Assembly: GCA_024689605.1 (NCBI GenBank)
Contig: JAILDD010000158.1
Span: 1 to 15,983 of the forward strand
From: Lachnospiraceae bacterium
GTDB taxonomy: Bacteria; Bacillota_A; Clostridia; Lachnospirales; Lachnospiraceae
Length of the DNA: 15,983 nucleotides
Direction of reading: 5' to 3'
Positions 7,832 through 15,145 of this stretch are shown piece after piece; positions within the stretch are counted from its first letter, which is position 1; each line of letters begins with the position of its first letter. The position numbers and the translations under genes were made by a program. The notes beneath the pieces are model-generated. The model made no database searches. It worked only from the letters and a program-made list of their open reading frames with translations, and had not been told where the DNA came from.

Positions 7832-7926
7832 TTGAACGAAACTAGTAATTGTCGCTTTCAGCAGATAACGCCATATATGAAAGCGTTATCTGCTGAGAGC
7901 GGTACAATTACTTATGTTTCGTTCAA
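7832..7926. other. Arm 1 hairpin of the large palindrome
   Basis: TTGAACGAAAC (7832-7842) pairs with GTTTCGTTCAA (7916-7926). AGTAATTGT (7844-7852) pairs with ACAATTACT (7904-7912). Positions 7853-7871 pair continuously with 7883-7901 (19 bp, one G-T wobble). The loop is CATATATGAAA (7872-7882). This loop is the exact reverse complement of the arm 2 loop. Confidence 0.85.
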
Positions 7927-7930
7927 TTTC

Positions 7931-8138
7931 CCTTGGGGAAATCCAGCGCTAACAGCCCGTTGTTATACGTTGCAGGGTTGCGAGATAGCTTAAACGAATT
8001 TTAGTTGTTGCGCTTGCAGGACAGACAGTACTTTCATATATGGTACTGGCTGTCCCGCAAGCTGCAATTACTTAATTCGTTTAAGCCGCTCGCGATATGA
8101 CGTATAACTACGGGCTGTTAGCGATTAGTTTCCCAAGG
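7931..8138. other. Arm 2 hairpin of the large palindrome
   Basis: CCTTGGG (7931-7937) and GAAATC pair with GATTAGTTTCCCAAGG (8123-8138). Positions 7947-7969 pair with 8101-8123 (23 bp, one mismatch). GTTGCGAG (7977-7984) pairs with CTCGCGAT (8089-8096), and GCTTAAACGAATT (7988-8000) with AATTCGTTTAAGC (8074-8086). AGTTGTTGC (8003-8011) pairs partly with GCAATTACT (8064-8072). Positions 8012-8031 pair with 8043-8062 (two mismatches). The loop is TTTCATATATG (8032-8042). Confidence 0.85.
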
Positions 8139-8216
8139 CGTTGCATCGGTTCCGGCGCATATGCGAGTCGTCGTTCTTTTTCCACAGACTACATGTGGGA
8201 AGTTTATATAAATAAT

Positions 8217-10184
8217 TTACGCCTTCTTCATATGGTAGAATTCATACGCACTTCCACTCTTTTCCTTACATCTATACATAACATCATCAGCACAGGCGTA
8301 CATCTCTGAGAAATTCAGTCTGTCAACAACCATCACGGCCCCCAGACTCACTGTCACTTTGTGGCCTTTGATAGATTCCGGCGCAATTTTTTCCACATTA
8401 GCAATGAAACGGTTTATAACATTTGTACCGACAGTTTCATCCGGCATGCCGGGTGCAAAGATGACAAACTCATCGCCACCCAGTCTTATCAGAACGTCAG
8501 AGGACCTGAAAGTATCCTTCATTGCATTTGCTATACCTATAAGCACCTCGTCACCGGCATCGTGGCCGTAAGTGTCATTGATGGTCTTGAATTTATTTGC
8601 ATCAAGCAGGCAGAACATTCCCGTCTTGCCCTCTTCGATCAGCTTTTCTATCCTGAATTCACCGCTCCGTCTGTTGCATATACCGGTAAGGAAATCTGTC
8701 TCCGACTGGATCTTGAGTTCCTCTTCCAGCTTCTTCTGCTCTGTAATATCCATAAGCGAATATATGGAAACATGCTCGCCGTTTGACAGGGTTACGCTCT
8801 TGATCCTGGTAAGAAGATGATGTTTCTTGCCGTCATCATGTACAACAGAGGATTCAAAGACTACTTCCTCCGCATCCGGAGCAACCTTGTTTAGCTGTTC
8901 ATCTATATGGTCAAGCTCTTCCTGTGTAAAAAGCTTCCTTATGCTCTCTATAGTAATACCATCTTCCTGATCTGCAGGAATACCGTACAGAGCTTTGGCC
9001 TTCTGGTTGATCAGGAGCAGCTCGCTGTTAACATCCCTGGCTACTACCATTCCTGCAGTCTGGGCATCCAGTATCTCCTTAAAGAGCTCATCCTGATTTT
9101 CAAGGGTATCATGAAGCTTCATGACAGCCCTGGATATGGTTCCGAATTCATCATTGCGGCCTGTGAATTTTTCAATTCCATGACCGCGGCTGAAATCCGC
9201 GGTCTCCAGACGGACGATCTGATTGTTGATCTTTTCTATGGGTGCCATCATGCCAGTGATCACGAACCTGAGAATAAATATCAGCAGAATTGTCACCATG
9301 ATAAATATCAGCATTACCATATTGCGAACCCTTCCCACAAGCTGGTATACTTCCGACTCCGGCTCCGATACTATAAATATCCAGTCGTAATCCGGCATAT
9401 AATAAATGGACATGACCAGACCGTCCTGTATATGCGCACCATGATTTTCCTTCGGATCTGCTTTTATCCTTGCAACCTCATCCCAGAGGGCCGTATCCGT
9501 ACATTCAGTTCCTACCAGTTCAGGCCTCATGGCATCATATATATACATACCGTTTGTACAGTTGATAATGCTATATCCATACTTAGTCTCTTCATCAATA
9601 TCCAGCTGTATGCCTATTGCCTCAGGATAAAAGGCTGCTCCGGCAAAACCTACCATTTCACCTTCATCATTTATAACCGGTGCATAAACCGGCATAACCA
9701 TCTTCTGTGTGACGGGGGCAAGTACTATGCCCGTACAGAAGGAGTCCTGATGTGCACGAACCTGTTCCTCCAGTGCCTTGGCCGCATCTCCATCTCGGAA
9801 AGTCTTATCCATGGAATCGGGATTGATGTGAGCAAGAACGTAGGTATCCCAGTCGGCAATATAGAGACCTTCTATGGTATCGTAGCCTTCAGCATACCTG
9901 AGAGTATAGTTTCTGGCAACCTTGATGCATTCCGGATCGTCGGGGTGCATCAGTGCATTTATTGCCTCCGGAGACCGTGCATATCCGTTCAGGAAGTCAC
10001 AGCGTCCCTCGATATAGTTTTCCGCAAGATCCGCACGGTGATGTGCTACGATGCCCATGTCAGAGATAACTCTCTCTTCCAGGATATTGGAAAGCCAGAT
10101 ATTCAGAAACATAAACATAATGACCATGGCAATAATCTCTGCCAGGATAACGAGCATGGTAATCTTTTCTCCAATGCGCCTCAT
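8217..10184 (-). CDS. dCache-HAMP-PAS-GGDEF diguanylate cyclase
   Basis: The 655-residue membrane sensor makes c-di-GMP from two GTP. Order: TM1 at 8-30; extracytoplasmic sensory region at about 35-285, of double-Cache type by size and by the PVYAPVINDEGEMVGFAGAA segment; TM2 at 289-310; HAMP at about 311-365 (GMMAPIEKIN); PAS at about 370-485 (ILDAQTAGMVVARDVNSELL); GGDEF domain at 495-655. The active site GGDEF at 569-573 is intact, with the metal-binding D528 (LLDANKFKTINDTYGHDAGD). The inhibitory site RxxD (R560-D563) lies five residues upstream, so product inhibition is expected. No EAL domain follows. The start has TAAGGAG and a candidate extended -10 promoter upstream. The ligand cannot be told from sequence. 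Location near a flagellin suggests control of motility, which is inference. Confidence 0.94.
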   Translation of the reverse strand: MRRIGEKITMLVILAEIIAMVIMFMFLNIWLSNILEERVISDMGIVAHHRADLAENYIEGRCDFLNGYARSPEAINALMHPDDPECIKVARNYTLRYAEGYDTIEGLYIADWDTYVLAHINPDSMDKTFRDGDAAKALEEQVRAHQDSFCTGIVLAPVTQKMVMPVYAPVINDEGEMVGFAGAAFYPEAIGIQLDIDEETKYGYSIINCTNGMYIYDAMRPELVGTECTDTALWDEVARIKADPKENHGAHIQDGLVMSIYYMPDYDWIFIVSEPESEVYQLVGRVRNMVMLIFIMVTILLIFILRFVITGMMAPIEKINNQIVRLETADFSRGHGIEKFTGRNDEFGTISRAVMKLHDTLENQDELFKEILDAQTAGMVVARDVNSELLLINQKAKALYGIPADQEDGITIESIRKLFTQEELDHIDEQLNKVAPDAEEVVFESSVVHDDGKKHHLLTRIKSVTLSNGEHVSIYSLMDITEQKKLEEELKIQSETDFLTGICNRRSGEFRIEKLIEEGKTGMFCLLDANKFKTINDTYGHDAGDEVLIGIANAMKDTFRSSDVLIRLGGDEFVIFAPGMPDETVGTNVINRFIANVEKIAPESIKGHKVTVSLGAVMVVDRLNFSEMYACADDVMYRCKEKSGSAYEFYHMKKA

Positions 10185-10234
10185 AATGCAATGCTCCTTA
10201 ATAGATGCTCAGATGTGACGACATTTATAGCCGT

Positions 10235-10243
10235 ATTATAGCA
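10235..10243 (-). promoter_or_regulatory. Extended -10 promoter for the diguanylate cyclase
   Basis: On the minus strand the sequence reads TGCTATAAT, a perfect extended -10 box, about 51 bp upstream of the start codon. No convincing -35 box lies 16-18 bp further upstream, as is usual for TGn promoters. The gene could therefore be transcribed separately from the MATE gene that ends at 10272. Confidence 0.5.
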
Positions 10244-10271
10244 TATCATAAAGTATAGAGTATGTATCCTT

Positions 10272-11612
10272 TTACCTCGTGATATCCTTCACCCACTCAT
10301 ATTTCATATAGTGTCTGTAAACCACCGGAATCTTTACAAACTCATCCAGGGTAAGAATGAATGCCACCACCATTACCGGGGCCTTTAATAAAAACGCAAA
10401 TATCATTCCCAAAGGAACCACCACACACCAGAGTGTTATCAGGTCACAGTACATTCCGAATTTTGTATCACCGCCGGCAGGGAAAATTCCGCCTATTATA
10501 GTTGAATTCAGTGAGTTTCCTATTATATAGTAGGAAGCCAGCAGCAGCATACCCTTAAGATAGCCGGTTGCCGTCGGGGATAAAGATACCACATTCACGG
10601 CAAGCGGTGTCAGGCACAGGATCACGATACCGGAACCAATGCCTATCCATATGGAAAGCCTTACGTATTTTCCGCCCAGACGCTTTGCTTCATCCAGCTT
10701 GCCACTGCCCAACAGGGCACCTATCACAATGCCCACTGCCGATGCAATTCCCCAGCAGACACTGGCCACCATGGAACGCACTATGCTCGCGATGGAATTG
10801 GCTGCCACGGCATCCGTCCCAAGATGTCCCATTATCACGGAATACATGGCCACGCCGCCACCCCAGCCAAGCTGGTTTATCAGAAGCGGGAAGGTGTATT
10901 TCCAATAGTCTTTGTTCATTACCGCCTCATCTTTTCTAATGAGATATTTTATCCCGGTATTAGGACAGCGGCAGGCGGCTATCGCTGCGAATGAAAAAAC
11001 CACTTCAAATGCTCTGGCGCATACCGTGGCAAGCGCCGCACCCTCAATTCCCATTCCTGGCATTATGCCCAAACCAAAGATAAACAAAGCATTAAGCAAT
11101 ATATTCAGGACAACTGAAAGCGAACCGATAAGAGAACTTAATCCCGGGCGGTCGCAGACTTTCAGCACAGCGAAATATGCCTGGGATATTCCGGACAGCA
11201 GATATGAAACCGACACAACCCGCAGGTAGCCGGCTCCGGCTTCGATCAGCTCCGGGTCTGTGGTAAAGATCAGCATTACCAGCTTCGGGCAGCAAAATGA
11301 AACGCAGGAAAAAAGAACCCCCACTATCATAGAATATCGTAGCGTCATTGTAAGGACCTTGCTTACGCTGAGTTTATCGCCTTTACCCCAGTACTGGGCT
11401 CCCAACACATTGAATCCGTATACAAATCCATTTGGAAAAAGAAAATATACAAATGCAACCTGCCCTGCCAGGGACACAGCAGAAAGGGAAGTCTGGTCAA
11501 GAAACCCCAGCATAAAAGCATCCGATGCACTCACTAACGAATACATCAGATACTGCAGGGAAATAGGTATGACAAATTTCAGTAATCTTGTATAGTCTCC
11601 GTTTTTATTCAT
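10272..11612 (-). CDS. MATE family multidrug exporter
   Basis: With the start at 11612 this is a 446-residue, 12-helix membrane protein of the MATE (NorM/DinF) family, which exports drugs or metabolites using Na+ or H+ gradients. It shows the two-fold repeat: MYSLVSASDAFMLGFLDQTSLSAVSLAGQ in helices 1-2 (split here as MYSLVSASDAFM and LGFLDQTSLSAVSLAGQ), then NVLGAQYWGKGD, and in the second half SIASIVRSMVASVCWGIASA and IGALLGSGKLDEAKRLGGK. The frame could extend to 11675, but that would overlap the flagellin and add a polar leader (HRQTAVRREYCSCYHE). The inner ATG gives the natural N-terminus MNKNGDYTRLLKFVIPISLQ. It begins 13 bp after the flagellin stop with only a weak GAG ribosome site, so read-through from the flagellin is plausible. 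The substrate is unknown. Confidence 0.9.
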   Translation of the reverse strand: MNKNGDYTRLLKFVIPISLQYLMYSLVSASDAFMLGFLDQTSLSAVSLAGQVAFVYFLFPNGFVYGFNVLGAQYWGKGDKLSVSKVLTMTLRYSMIVGVLFSCVSFCCPKLVMLIFTTDPELIEAGAGYLRVVSVSYLLSGISQAYFAVLKVCDRPGLSSLIGSLSVVLNILLNALFIFGLGIMPGMGIEGAALATVCARAFEVVFSFAAIAACRCPNTGIKYLIRKDEAVMNKDYWKYTFPLLINQLGWGGGVAMYSVIMGHLGTDAVAANSIASIVRSMVASVCWGIASAVGIVIGALLGSGKLDEAKRLGGKYVRLSIWIGIGSGIVILCLTPLAVNVVSLSPTATGYLKGMLLLASYYIIGNSLNSTIIGGIFPAGGDTKFGMYCDLITLWCVVVPLGMIFAFLLKAPVMVVAFILTLDEFVKIPVVYRHYMKYEWVKDITR

Positions 11613-11625
11613 TAATAGTAAAATC

Positions 11626-13473
11626 TCATGATAACAGCTGCAGTATTCTCTCCGGACTGCTGTTTGCCTGTGCAAGCATGCTCTGCCCGGACTGTATCAG
11701 AATGGAGTTATTTGAATATGATACCATTTCCAGTGCCATATCGGTATCACGTATCCTGGACTCCGCCGCACTGGTATTCTCAGAAACATTCGCATTGTTT
11801 TTCGCCGCATGTTCCAGTCTGTTGGTGGTCGCACCATAGTATGACCTTATACTTGATACCTTGTTCAGTGCTTGTTTCAGGTATTGTATGGAATCACCTG
11901 CTGCATGGGCGGATATTTCATCAGGAACACGGCAATGAAGCGTTGTGGTGTCCAGATCCCATAACCGGATGGGCAGGAGCTGGCCTTTTTCCACGCCTAC
12001 CTGAATATCAAGATACCTTGGCATATATGAATAAGTATCATCATCTGTTGTATCGGTGTATTCCCTGGTAACATCCACTTCAGTGGTAGTAGTGCATTTA
12101 TACTGGTCAGCGACTTTTATCGGACCGTAGGTAACGGAACCCAGATCCAGTGTTTCACCGGCTCCGACAGTCTTGTTGTCCCACCAGGTTCCCATACCGG
12201 AATGTCCGATAACAGTCCCGTCCGTTACATTAGGATCCCACTGATAATAAATATTTTCAATATTTCCCAAAACCGTTCTGCTTGCGCCTGTTGCTGAAAG
12301 AGGTATTTCGGCAACATTACTCTTCAGGGTGTAAGGCCCCGCTCCGGTAGTAGATTTATTATTGCTGTTATCGTTAGTATTCATACTATCAAATGCAAGG
12401 CGGACAGAAGCAGTCTTATCTGCAGTACCTTCATTTTTCAGGGAGTATGATATCACGTATGTGTCCCCGCCCTGCAGCTCAATACGCTGGGTAAGGGACA
12501 GACCGTCTCCCAGATCATAGGTATGCTCCGCTGCATTTTCACCGGCATTTGGATTTACAGTTACCGGAGTGGTGTTATAAACATCCAGATTTACATTATC
12601 CCCGATCTTTACTCCCAGGCGTGACATTGCACATGAAAGCTGCCAGCCCAGACCGTTCTTTACATTAATGTATCCATTCCTGCCCGTCATGGTCTTGGGG
12701 CTTGTCAGCTGAGTAGCCTTCGGATCTGCAGGAAGTTTCTCATATTCTTTTGTCACTTTGGTTACAGTAGTTGTCTCGGGACCATCCGTGATCGTCTGGG
12801 CTTTATGGACCTCATAACTGGTATGTCCGTTTTCATCCGTATCGTGTATCTGCTCCCACTCACTGTATGAAGAGGTCCGGTCCCCTTGTGTAACCGTAGT
12901 ATTGGTCTCGGTGGTAGTGGACATACTGTCTACAGATGTGATCACGTTTTCGGTAACTGTGGTAACTGTAGGATCTGTCTCGGTACGGGTATTTACAGTA
13001 TGAACTACCTGGGGCGGCGGATCATCCAGTATGGTATCCTTACCCTTAAAAAGCTGTATTTCGTTATATGTGGTGATTTCAAATGACCGGTTCATCTCAT
13101 CCGCAAGCTGCTTAAGCTCTGCCTGGATATACTCCCGGTCACTGTATGAATTGGTATCATTTGCAGCCTGAACCAGCAATTCTTCCTGACGGTTCAGCAT
13201 GCTGCTGATCTCATTTAAGGCTCCATCCGCCACGTTGCATAATTGGATGCCTTCATTGATATTTCTGACAGTCTGGTCTAGACCGCGGATCTGCCTGCGC
13301 ATTTTTTCAGAAATAGCAAGACCTGCCGCATCGTCTGCGGCACGATTAACCCTGTACCCGGAAGCGAGCTTTTCAGCTGACTTCTTCTGGTCATTCGTCA
13401 CTATTCCCATGTTCCTTGCGCCATTCATTGCCACTAAATTGTGGATGAGGCTGCTTCCGATAACTGTCGGCAC
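11626..13473 (-). CDS. Large flagellin with long variable domain
   Basis: The 615-residue filament protein has conserved ends: residues 8-145 (EKLASGYRVNRAADDAAGLA, ISEKMRRQIRGL) are the N-terminal D0/D1 helices, and 528-615 (SAAESRIRDTDMALEMVSYS, ILIQSGQSMLAQAN) the C-terminal ones. Between them about 375 residues form a beta-rich surface domain that opens with a Thr/Ser-rich stretch (about 158-245). Small flagellins have only about 270-300 residues in total. The start is GTG: an in-frame TAA lies two codons upstream, so no longer form exists. The N-terminus carries about six extra residues (MPTVIGSSLIHN) compared with the usual MRINHN. Four cysteines are present (C79 in D1, three in the insert), unusual for flagellins. 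No HExxH metallopeptidase motif is present. A sigma-D type promoter lies upstream. I leave the symbol blank because several flagellin paralogues are common in this family. Confidence 0.93.
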   Translation of the reverse strand: MPTVIGSSLIHNLVAMNGARNMGIVTNDQKKSAEKLASGYRVNRAADDAAGLAISEKMRRQIRGLDQTVRNINEGIQLCNVADGALNEISSMLNRQEELLVQAANDTNSYSDREYIQAELKQLADEMNRSFEITTYNEIQLFKGKDTILDDPPPQVVHTVNTRTETDPTVTTVTENVITSVDSMSTTTETNTTVTQGDRTSSYSEWEQIHDTDENGHTSYEVHKAQTITDGPETTTVTKVTKEYEKLPADPKATQLTSPKTMTGRNGYINVKNGLGWQLSCAMSRLGVKIGDNVNLDVYNTTPVTVNPNAGENAAEHTYDLGDGLSLTQRIELQGGDTYVISYSLKNEGTADKTASVRLAFDSMNTNDNSNNKSTTGAGPYTLKSNVAEIPLSATGASRTVLGNIENIYYQWDPNVTDGTVIGHSGMGTWWDNKTVGAGETLDLGSVTYGPIKVADQYKCTTTTEVDVTREYTDTTDDDTYSYMPRYLDIQVGVEKGQLLPIRLWDLDTTTLHCRVPDEISAHAAGDSIQYLKQALNKVSSIRSYYGATTNRLEHAAKNNANVSENTSAAESRIRDTDMALEMVSYSNNSILIQSGQSMLAQANSSPERILQLLS

Positions 13474-13487
13474 TTCTTACTCTTTCT

Positions 13488-13503
13488 GCCGTGTTTTTAC
13501 GGC
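13488..13503 (-). other. Small leader hairpin upstream of the flagellin
   Basis: In the transcript GCCGU and ACGGC flank the loop AAAAAC, 15 bp before the GTG start and just upstream of the AAAGAG-type ribosome site. It may affect stability or translation of the flagellin mRNA. The stem is only 5 bp. Confidence 0.45.
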
Positions 13504-13562
13504 ACTGAATATACTAAATAACAATTTTTTATAATTGCTGCACCAAGATGCCTTATCAATAT

Positions 13563-13589
13563 ATATCGGCTTAATTTGTGAAAAAATTA
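13563..13589 (-). promoter_or_regulatory. Sigma-D (sigma-28) flagellin promoter
   Basis: On the minus strand the -10 reads GCCGATAT (13563-13570), identical to the Bacillus subtilis sigma-D consensus. TAAT (13586-13589) lies 15 bp upstream, one base from the TAAA -35 consensus. The leader to the GTG at 13473 would be about 80 nt. A perfect inverted repeat GCTTAATTT-N6-AAATTAAGC (13569-13592) spans the spacer and both box edges. Confidence 0.72.
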
Positions 13590-13635
13590 AGCGCTGCCAT
13601 TAGCACGCATCATTCTGCGCGACATCGGCAGCGCT
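13581..13635 (-). terminator. Rho-independent terminator of the acetyltransferase gene
   Basis: On the minus strand AGCGCTGCC (13635-13627) pairs perfectly with GGCAGCGCT (13598-13590) over a 28-nt inner region that can itself fold partly. TAATTTTTT follows. It lies about 40 bp after the small GNAT gene and its T-tract overlaps the flagellin -35 region. Confidence 0.8.
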
Positions 13636-13674
13636 GTATACGGAAATCATTCCAGATAAGGATATTTCTCAACA

Positions 13675-14151
13675 CTACTGTAATTTCAGCCGCATGTCCG
13701 TATATTTCTGTACTTTGTCCTCAAAGCCGATTTTTTTATAGACCGGGTAGCCGTCCTCTGTAGCAAAAAGATCTATGCGGCACAGCTGTTTTTCTTTTCC
13801 GTAGGCTACGAGATTTTTCATTAGCTGCGTGCAGATTCCCTTGCCACGGTACGCATCTTCCGTATAAACACTCAGTACCTCGCCGTCAAAGCCGTTAGGC
13901 AGGATAGGGCTGGCAGGCTTCTCCACAATAAGAAGATATGCTGCTGCCACAAGCCTTCCCTCCGCTCTCGCTACGAAAGCAACAAGTTCTGTCCCCAGTT
14001 TTCTTTCAAAATAATCCGGAAGCTGTTCCTCCATGCACTGACGCTCATGATCGCTTACAGACCCGAAATCATCGATCATGTAAGCGATACGCAGGCGGAT
14101 CAGCTCGGGAATATCGGATTTATCTGCTGTGTCAAAAGTGATATTTTCCAT
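13675..14151 (-). CDS. Small GNAT family N-acetyltransferase
   Basis: The 158-residue protein is the normal length for a single-domain GNAT enzyme that transfers acetyl from acetyl-CoA to an amine. Motif A is clear at about residues 92-112 (VLSVYTEDAYRGKGICTQLM), with the RGKGIC pyrophosphate loop. GYPVYKKIGFED near the C-terminus is the usual motif B ending. The N-terminus ENITFDTADKSDIPELIRLR is the typical first strand and helix. The start ATG lies one base after the stop of the TPR/ST7-like gene, and its AGAGGAA ribosome site is inside that gene, so the two are translationally coupled. A strong terminator follows. The substrate cannot be told. Confidence 0.9.
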   Translation of the reverse strand: MENITFDTADKSDIPELIRLRIAYMIDDFGSVSDHERQCMEEQLPDYFERKLGTELVAFVARAEGRLVAAAYLLIVEKPASPILPNGFDGEVLSVYTEDAYRGKGICTQLMKNLVAYGKEKQLCRIDLFATEDGYPVYKKIGFEDKVQKYTDMRLKLQ

Positions 14152-14152
14152 T

Positions 14153-15079
14153 TTATTCCTCTTTCTTTTTCTTTGAAGTTCTGGTCTGTTCGTATGCCCA
14201 TGCCGTATATAACGGAGCAGCTGTAAATAAATAAGCGTTTTCCATCATTTCCGTTATCAGTTCCTGTATGGTAAAGGGCTGATATCCATATGAGCTGAAT
14301 TCATCCAGATACTGATCCATTTTGTCCTTCTTTACGGCTGCGAAAAATTTCTTTGTATCTTTATTGGCTGCTGACAGTCTGTCAAGATATTCCTTTGCCT
14401 TCTCAATATCCATTTTCATGAAATACAGCATGGAAAGCGGAAGCAGCATCTGTGTCTCTTCATTACTATCATATTTTTTATGAAGTTCCAGTGCCTTCTC
14501 CTCCTGCTCTAAAAGTGCATATATATGCATCAGACGATATCTGACACCAAGATTATCATTTTCGGATAAGCGGAGCATTTCTTCACCCTCTGCGGCCGCC
14601 GCACCATACATTCCGGCGTCGATCAGGAAATCAACATATTTCATCCTGAGCCTCATGTAAGGTCTCGTTTCCAATACACCCCAGAAATTACCTATATAGT
14701 CCTCTCCCATGAAGCCCTGCTGTTCCATGATCTTATCGCTGCGTTCAAGCGCTTCTTTCAGTTTCCGGAAATACTCCATAGGTTCGTCTTCCAGATCAAC
14801 AGCTGCACTTATTGCATCAATATTATCAGGTTCAAGCTCCAGTGCCTTTTTTATATATTTTTCTGCCTTAGACTTGCTGGTTGTATCCTCCGCAAGCTCC
14901 AGAAAATCATCTGCCGTTTTGGCAGTTTCCTCGGTAAGAGGATCTTCCATATCCTGATCATGATCATTTATAAAATTCTGCAGCATTTCATTTATCTCGT
15001 CTTCACTCTTGCCCTCTGTATTGTTGGCTGCCAGGAAAGCCTGCGCATCCTTAAGTGCCTTTTCTGATTTTCTGCTCAT
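14153..15079 (-). CDS. TPR/ST7-like repeat protein
   Basis: The 308-residue, all-helical, acidic protein carries TPR-like repeats: SKAEKYIKKALELEPDNIDA at about 70-89, and a block near 137-200 (LETRPYMRLRMKYVDFLIDA, MLRLSENDNLGVRYRLM). This resembles the bacterial ST7-type tetratricopeptide family. Such proteins usually act as protein-binding scaffolds in the cytoplasm. It ends in a Lys-rich tail (TSKKKKEE). No signal peptide, membrane segment or catalytic motif is seen. The start has an excellent AAAGGAG site. It is the first gene of a two-gene operon with the small acetyltransferase; a functional link is possible but only from position. Confidence 0.85.
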   Translation of the reverse strand: MSRKSEKALKDAQAFLAANNTEGKSEDEINEMLQNFINDHDQDMEDPLTEETAKTADDFLELAEDTTSKSKAEKYIKKALELEPDNIDAISAAVDLEDEPMEYFRKLKEALERSDKIMEQQGFMGEDYIGNFWGVLETRPYMRLRMKYVDFLIDAGMYGAAAAEGEEMLRLSENDNLGVRYRLMHIYALLEQEEKALELHKKYDSNEETQMLLPLSMLYFMKMDIEKAKEYLDRLSAANKDTKKFFAAVKKDKMDQYLDEFSSYGYQPFTIQELITEMMENAYLFTAAPLYTAWAYEQTRTSKKKKEE

Positions 15080-15138
15080 GGTTAACTCCTTTCTTTTGTG
15101 GATTAATAGTACATCACTTTTTTCAACATCTAAGAACT

Positions 15139-15144
15139 ATTATA
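15139..15144 (-). promoter_or_regulatory. Candidate -10 box for the TPR/ST7-like operon
   Basis: TATAAT on the minus strand lies about 60 bp upstream of the ATG. The hexamer 17 bp further upstream (ATCCAA) is a poor -35, so an activator may be needed or the promoter is weak. Confidence 0.4.
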
Positions 15145-15145
15145 T

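Larger units (their letters stand above)
7758..8205. repeat. 448-bp imperfect palindrome; candidate large structured RNA
   Basis: This fills the convergent gap, starting 8 bp after the AmrS-like stop and ending 11 bp before the diguanylate cyclase stop. The closing stem pairs AAACTTCCCAC (7758-7768) with GTGGGAAGTTT (8195-8205), AGTCTG (7774-7779) with CAGACT (8185-8190), 7784-7797 with 8162-8176 (one bulge), 7800-7810 with 8149-8159, and CGATGC (7816-7821) with GCATCG (8143-8148). Inside, a three-way junction gives arm 1 (7832-7926) and arm 2 (7931-8138). About three quarters of the bases can pair. Four G-T wobbles favour a plus-strand transcript and two mismatches favour minus, so the strand is open. 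No convincing ORF or transposase is present. Confidence 0.85.

Noticed and set aside
7758..8205. CRISPR array, attC site or retron as an explanation of the palindrome
   Set aside because: There are no regularly spaced direct repeats, no integrase or reverse transcriptase gene nearby, and the size and branching do not fit a single attC or msr-msd.
7758..8205. Direct assignment to ROOL, GOLLD or OLE RNA
   Set aside because: Size class and kissing loops are suggestive, but I cannot recall a matching sequence signature, so naming a family would be unsupported.
7799..8309. Small plus-strand frames of 64 and 70 residues in the palindrome region
   Set aside because: They run through paired stems and loops, lack ribosome sites and have no protein-like composition. 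The second also enters the antisense of the cyclase.
8907..10241. 444-residue open frame on the plus strand
   Set aside because: It is antisense to the diguanylate cyclase, whose domains and motifs are unambiguous. The plus-strand product has no recognisable domain.
11613..11675. Upstream start for the MATE gene
   Set aside because: It would overlap the flagellin and add a polar, Cys-rich leader not typical of MATE proteins. The inner ATG gives the expected N-terminus.
11626..13473. Flagellinolysin (flagellin with a metallopeptidase insert)
   Set aside because: No HExxH motif occurs anywhere in the insert.
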